In this document: piece after piece, positions 60,421 to 64,000 of the stretch | Layout of the letters: the number at the start of each line of letters is the position of its first letter | Position numbering within the stretch: the first letter of the stretch is position 1 | Source of the DNA: Williamsia sp. 1138 | GTDB taxonomy: Bacteria; Actinomycetota; Actinomycetes; Mycobacteriales; Mycobacteriaceae | Assembly: GCF_002095435.2 (NCBI RefSeq) | Contig: NZ_MJEJ02000038.1 | Span: 1-64,000, forward strand | Length of the DNA: 64,000 nt | Reading direction: 5' to 3' | The notes under the pieces: generated by a model | The model's database searches: none | Seen by the model: the letters and a program-made list of their open reading frames with translations, nothing else | What the model was told of the DNA's origin: nothing | Translations under genes and position numbers: made by a program

Positions 60421-61547
60421 GCTGGCGGGGTGGCATCCGGAATGACGAGTCTGAGAGTGACGAGTCTGAGAGTTCAGTTGGCCTCGTGAGTGTTGACGAA
60501 CGGCGGGTAGATTTCGGACACCGCACGCTCGTGATGCGCAAGGGCGGATGCGCATTACGATGGCACGGCCGCAGCGTCGTCGTATGCGCCGTGCTGGCGG
60601 TGGCGACGCTCGTGGTGACGGTGTGGGCCCTGACCCTCGGCGATTATCCCTTGAGCCTCGCGAAGGTGTGGGCAGCACTCACTGGAGACCCTGAGGCCGC
60701 TTTCGCTCGCACTGTCGTCGTCGAATGGCGGGCACCGCGGGCAGTCGCGGCGGTCGTATTCGGTGCTGCGCTGGGGGTATCCGGCGCGGCTTTCCAGTCG
60801 CTGATTCGCAACCCGCTGGCTTCACCGGACGTCATCGGTTTCACCGCAGGTTCGTATTCCGGCGCGCTGGTCGTGATCATCTTGATTCACGGTTCTTACC
60901 TGCAGTTGGCCGCGGGAGCGCTGGTCGGCGGTATCGCGACCGCGGCCGTCGTCTACCTCCTCGCGTGGCGGCAGGGGGTGCAGGGATTTCGCCTGATCAT
61001 CGTCGGCATCGCGATTTCTGCGATGTTGACCTCGTTGAACACGTGGTTGATGCTCAACGCAAAGCTCAAGGTCGCCTTGAGTGCCGCAGCATGGGGCGCC
61101 GGATCGCTCACCGGTACGAGCTGGGATCAAGTGCTGATCGGCAGTGCGGTCATCGTCGTACTCCTCGGCGTCATGGCCGTGTTTTCGCCTGCCCTCAGGC
61201 AGCTCGAACTCGGTGACGACGCAGCGAAGGCAACGGGTGCGCGCGCGGAACGTGTCCGCCTCGTCGTGCTCGTGGTTGGTGTCGCGCTCACCGCGACCGT
61301 AACGGCTGCGGCAGGCCCGATCGTATTCGTCGCGCTAGCGGCCCCGCAGATCGCCCGTCGCCTGACTTGCAGCCCGGGCATAACTCTCGTGCCTGCGGCT
61401 TTCACGGGAGCGTTCTTGCTGGCCGGGGCCGACGTCACGGCGCAGCACCTACTTCCGGTTGCGCTGCCTGTCGGTGTCGTGACCGTGGTCGCGGGAGGCG
61501 GATATCTCGTGTGGTTGCTCATCCGAGAGGCGCGTCGTCGACGCTGA
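60417..61547 (+). CDS. Iron-siderophore ABC transporter permease (FecCD family), subunit 2
   Basis: A 376-residue permease with R-A-P-R-A-V, R-N-P-L-A-S-P-D-V-I-G and A-A-G-P-I-V-F-V-A-L-A-A-P-Q. Residues 10-19 contain a perfect duplication, D-E-S-E-S-D-E-S-E-S, encoded by a tandem 15-base repeat GACGAGTCTGAGAGT at 60442-60471, giving an acidic cytoplasmic tail. The GTG at 60417 may not be the only start; GTG 60486 lies after the repeat. It forms a heterodimer with subunit 1. Confidence 0.9.
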   Translation: MSWRGGIRNDESESDESESSVGLVSVDERRVDFGHRTLVMRKGGCALRWHGRSVVVCAVLAVATLVVTVWALTLGDYPLSLAKVWAALTGDPEAAFARTVVVEWRAPRAVAAVVFGAALGVSGAAFQSLIRNPLASPDVIGFTAGSYSGALVVIILIHGSYLQLAAGALVGGIATAAVVYLLAWRQGVQGFRLIIVGIAISAMLTSLNTWLMLNAKLKVALSAAAWGAGSLTGTSWDQVLIGSAVIVVLLGVMAVFSPALRQLELGDDAAKATGARAERVRLVVLVVGVALTATVTAAAGPIVFVALAAPQIARRLTCSPGITLVPAAFTGAFLLAGADVTAQHLLPVALPVGVVTVVAGGGYLVWLLIREARRRR

Positions 61548-61585
61548 GATCTGTGTCCTCTGAGGTGTCGACTCGTCGGTTCCGC

Positions 61586-62092
61586 CTACTGCGGCCGGTG
61601 GAACGCCGCCAACTGAGCACCGGCGGCCATCAGTCCCACCCCGGCCGCGACCGCGGTCGCCTGGCCTGAGCTGAGTTTGGCGTCGACTCCGAGCGCTCGG
61701 TCGACGCTGAAGCGTCCCGGTCCAATCGCCGCCAGAGCGATGGCCGCCACGGACAGGTTGGCGACGTACTCCCAGCCTTCGGAAGTGATGAAGAAGCCGT
61801 TCGGCTGGTGGACCGACCGCGCTGCGACAGCCATGGTTCCGACAACAGCGGCCGCAGCCAACGGAGTGCCGGCTCCGGCGACGATGGCAGTGCCTGCGCC
61901 GACTTCGACGACGGCGGATGCTTGGGCCTGCAGTTTGGGTTGCTTGAATCCGATGGAGCCGAACCAACCGGCGGTGCCTTCGAGGCTGCGACCGTGTTTG
62001 ACGCCGTGCGCGATCATGGTGCCGCCGATGGCAGCGCGGAGCAGGAGTTGAACCGCGGTGTGGTCGGAAGTCTTCGTGAACAAGCGTGTCAT
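61586..62092 (-). CDS. DoxX-family membrane protein
   Basis: A 168-residue protein with four hydrophobic segments. L-L-L-R-A-A-I-G-G-T-M-I-A-H-G near the N-terminus and the W-F-G-S-I-G-F block are typical of actinobacterial DoxX proteins, which are linked to redox balance or quinone-related functions. GAAGGG precedes ATG 62092. It is convergent with the permease and divergent from the MFS carrier; no specific role can be given. Confidence 0.88.
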   Translation of the reverse strand: MTRLFTKTSDHTAVQLLLRAAIGGTMIAHGVKHGRSLEGTAGWFGSIGFKQPKLQAQASAVVEVGAGTAIVAGAGTPLAAAAVVGTMAVAARSVHQPNGFFITSEGWEYVANLSVAAIALAAIGPGRFSVDRALGVDAKLSSGQATAVAAGVGLMAAGAQLAAFHRPQ

Positions 62093-62221
62093 CTTGGAAC
62101 CCTTCGCTGTGTCTGATGGCCCGTTGCAGAACCCCAGGTCGACACTAGGCAAGACCCTGGTGTGACGGGCAACACATCCCTCCATGATTCGTGAAGCAGC
62201 CCACCACAATCAGGAGATCCC

Positions 62222-63577
62222 GTGATGACCTCACCACCGACTTGGTCCGGACCGGAGCACCGCAAGAGTGTTCTGTGGATCGTCTTCCTCGCCACCGCGG
62301 CCATCGTGTTCGACGGATACGACCTCGTCGTCTACGGCACCGTTCTGCCCACTCTGCTCGATGACCAAACGCAACTGGGCAATCTCAGCCCCGGAACAGC
62401 CGGCGCGCTCGGTTCGTACGCGCTCGTCGGCGTGATGGTCGGAGCCCTCGCAGCCGGCACTTTCGGAGACCGGATCGGCCGCCGTCGGATGATGCTCATC
62501 AACATCGTCTGGTTCTCGGTCGGAATGGCGGTGACGGCCACTGCGCAGAGCATCCTGTCGTTCGGCATCCTGCGCTTCCTGACCGGAATCGGCGTCGGCG
62601 GACTCGTGGCCACGGTGGGCGCGATGATCGCCGAGTTCGCTCCGCAGGGAAAGCGAAACCTGTACAACGCGATCGTCTACAGCGGCATCCCGGTGGGTGG
62701 CGTTCTCGCCGCGACGCTCGCGATTCTGCTGGAGGACCACATCGGCTGGCGCGGTCTGTTCTGGATCGGCGCTCTCCCGCTCGTCGTTCTGCTCCCGCTG
62801 GCGGTGCGCAAGATGCCAGAGTCACCTCGTTGGCTGATCTCACGAGGACGGGTGGACGAAGCGCGAAAGGTCTGCAACGCCACGGGTATTCCGTTCCCTG
62901 ACGGTACATCCGCAGCACCTGCCACCGACGGTGTCGGATTCGCAGTCCTGGCGACCAAGAAGTACATCACACCAACCGCCCTGTTGGGATTGATGAGCTT
63001 TTCCGGTTTGCTACTCACCTACGGGCTCAACACATGGCTACCGCAAATCATGAAGAATGCAGGCTTCAATGCCAAAGGTTCGCTCGCCTTTCTCCTCGTC
63101 CTGAACGGTGGCGCAATCGTGGGTGGTCTCATCGCTTCCCGGCTGGCCGACAAACGCGGCCCACAACGGATAGTGGCCACCAGCTTCTGCCTCGCGACGT
63201 TCGCGCTGATCTGCCTGACGCTCGGATTTCCGTTGCCCATCTTGCTTGCCGCTGTTGCCGTGGCCGGAACGGGAACGATCGGCACGCAGGTCCTGATCTA
63301 CGGGTATGTCTCGAATTACTACCCGACCAATGCCCGGGCGGCCGGGGTGGCCTGGTGTGCCGGTTTCGGACGCCTCGGTGGCATCGTCGGTCCGATGATC
63401 GGCGGGCTGCTCTTGGGTGCGGGCATCAGCTCAGCCAGCGCGTTCTACATTTTCGCCGGTGTCGCTCTGGTCGGTGCCGGGGTCACCCTGTTGGTGCCCG
63501 GCCGGGCCGAGGACAACGTCTCCACCGATGAATCGCGCCCGACGACGTCGTCCCTGACCCCCCTGGGTAGTGACTAG
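62222..63577 (+). CDS. benK: MFS transporter, aromatic acid:H+ symporter (AAHS) family, BenK/PcaK-like
   Basis: A 451-residue 12-helix carrier. D31-G-Y-D-L-V-V-Y-G in helix 1 is the signature of aromatic-acid symporters, and G-D-R-I-G-R-R-R in loop 2-3 is the MFS motif. AGGAG at 62211-62215 fits GTG 62222 or the adjacent in-frame ATG 62225. The next gene is benA, so benzoate is the likely substrate; 4-hydroxybenzoate or a related acid cannot be excluded. Confidence 0.85.
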   Translation: MMTSPPTWSGPEHRKSVLWIVFLATAAIVFDGYDLVVYGTVLPTLLDDQTQLGNLSPGTAGALGSYALVGVMVGALAAGTFGDRIGRRRMMLINIVWFSVGMAVTATAQSILSFGILRFLTGIGVGGLVATVGAMIAEFAPQGKRNLYNAIVYSGIPVGGVLAATLAILLEDHIGWRGLFWIGALPLVVLLPLAVRKMPESPRWLISRGRVDEARKVCNATGIPFPDGTSAAPATDGVGFAVLATKKYITPTALLGLMSFSGLLLTYGLNTWLPQIMKNAGFNAKGSLAFLLVLNGGAIVGGLIASRLADKRGPQRIVATSFCLATFALICLTLGFPLPILLAAVAVAGTGTIGTQVLIYGYVSNYYPTNARAAGVAWCAGFGRLGGIVGPMIGGLLLGAGISSASAFYIFAGVALVGAGVTLLVPGRAEDNVSTDESRPTTSSLTPLGSD

Positions 63578-63599
63578 GCATCTGCCTAGTGTGACCCAG
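63563..63599 (+). terminator. Composite hairpin over the MFS stop codon
   Basis: ACTAGGCA (63573-63580) pairs with TGCCTAGT (63583-63590); CTGGGT (63563-63568) and ACCCAG (63594-63599) extend it. The stop TAG at 63575-63577 is inside the stem. It may attenuate between the carrier and benA. Confidence 0.5.
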
Positions 63600-63675
63600 G
63601 ACACTCACTGCCAATCTGGCAAAAGCCCACTTTCTCCCGCTGGCGACGGCGCCAGACCTTTTCAGGAGGTACATC

Positions 63676-64000
63676 ATGAGCGCTCCTACCGCAGACAATC
63701 TCAGCCACATCGCGACGGTACTGTCCGACGCAGTCATCGACGACCACGACGCCGGTATCTTCCGCGCGAACCGCCGAATCTTCACCGACGAAGACGTCTT
63801 CGAACTGGAGATGAAGCACATCTTCGAGGGCAACTGGATCTACCTGGCGCACGAAAGCCAGCTCCCCAACCCGGGGGACTACTTCACGACCTACATCGGC
63901 AGGCAGCCGGTCGTCATCACCCGCGCCAAAGACGGCGAGATCCACTGCTTGATCAACGCGTGCGCACATCGCGGCGCCATGCTGTGCCGACGCAAGACCG
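63676..64000 (+). CDS. benA: Benzoate 1,2-dioxygenase large subunit, N-terminal part (right edge)
   Basis: AGGAGGT at 63664-63670 precedes ATG 63676. The 108 visible residues contain F-E-L-E-M-K-H-I-F-E-G-N-W-I-Y and C96-A-H98-R-G, the first half of the Rieske site, with the length and wording of BenA. The second Rieske pair and catalytic domain lie beyond 64000. The enzyme converts benzoate to its cis-diol; BenB, BenC and BenD are expected downstream. Confidence 0.92.
   Translation, partial: MSAPTADNLSHIATVLSDAVIDDHDAGIFRANRRIFTDEDVFELEMKHIFEGNWIYLAHESQLPNPGDYFTTYIGRQPVVITRAKDGEIHCLINACAHRGAMLCRRKT

Noticed and set aside
1-64000. CRISPR arrays, tRNA or rRNA genes, insertion sequences, prophage
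   Set aside because: No regularly spaced repeats, no transposase or integrase frames and no recognisable structural RNA were seen by eye. A tRNA scan would be more sensitive.

Overview
This is a high-GC actinobacterial chromosome segment. Frequent GTG starts, ATGA/GTGA stop-start overlaps, a DUF222/13E12 gene, a mycothiol-synthase-like acetyltransferase, a mycofactocin-type dehydrogenase and DtxR/IdeR-like iron boxes all point to Mycobacteriales. A Gordonia/Rhodococcus/Williamsia-type genome fits best; the genus is an inference.

Layout. (1) 1-1.3 kb: the 5' part of a DUF222 gene and a spacer. (2) 1.3-46.9 kb: a large catabolic island. It holds two paralogous branched-chain-amino-acid-type binding lipoproteins, a LivH-LivM-LivG triple fusion plus LivF, two paralogous Rieske oxygenases with one PDR-type reductase, and a P450 with its own 3Fe-4S ferredoxin. 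It also has three tandem molybdopterin (bis-MGD type) oxidoreductases with a ferredoxin/ferredoxin-NADP reductase, three acyl-CoA ligases, CaiB/BaiF CoA-transferases (one a double-domain fusion), crotonases, a hotdog thioesterase, two thiolase-like proteins, a DUF35 partner, an acyl-CoA dehydrogenase, three SDRs, two aldehyde dehydrogenases and three TetR regulators. (3) 46.9-49.3 kb: an enoyl-CoA hydratase/isomerase, a DHFR-like reductase and a hydrolase. (4) 49.4-55.5 kb: acyl-CoA dehydrogenase, CoA-transferase, GntR regulator, CitE-like lyase, MaoC-like hydratase and another crotonase, a set that fits a branched C5-dicarboxylate (methylsuccinate/itaconate type) route. (5) 55.6-64 kb: a BenE benzoate transporter, an iron-siderophore uptake block, DoxX, an aromatic-acid MFS carrier, and the start of benA.

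How the parts work together. In the island, oxygenases and the P450 would hydroxylate a hydrophobic, probably alicyclic or terpenoid-like compound. SDRs and aldehyde dehydrogenases would oxidise alcohols and aldehydes to acids. CoA ligases and CoA-transferases would activate the acids, and crotonases, the acyl-CoA dehydrogenase and the thiolase/aldolase-like pair would degrade the acyl-CoAs. The molybdenum enzymes probably perform a step I cannot name. The substrate is not determined by the sequence.

The most striking result is a conserved near-palindromic operator (approximately AACCTACAGNCATTAGGTTT). I find it by eye in ten places, in nine promoter regions spread over 43 kb (2562 to 45866). 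It ties the island into one regulon. A second, unrelated box (core TGTACGGCCA) occurs four times around the GntR-associated C5-dicarboxylate genes. I saw no tRNA, rRNA, CRISPR array or insertion sequence.
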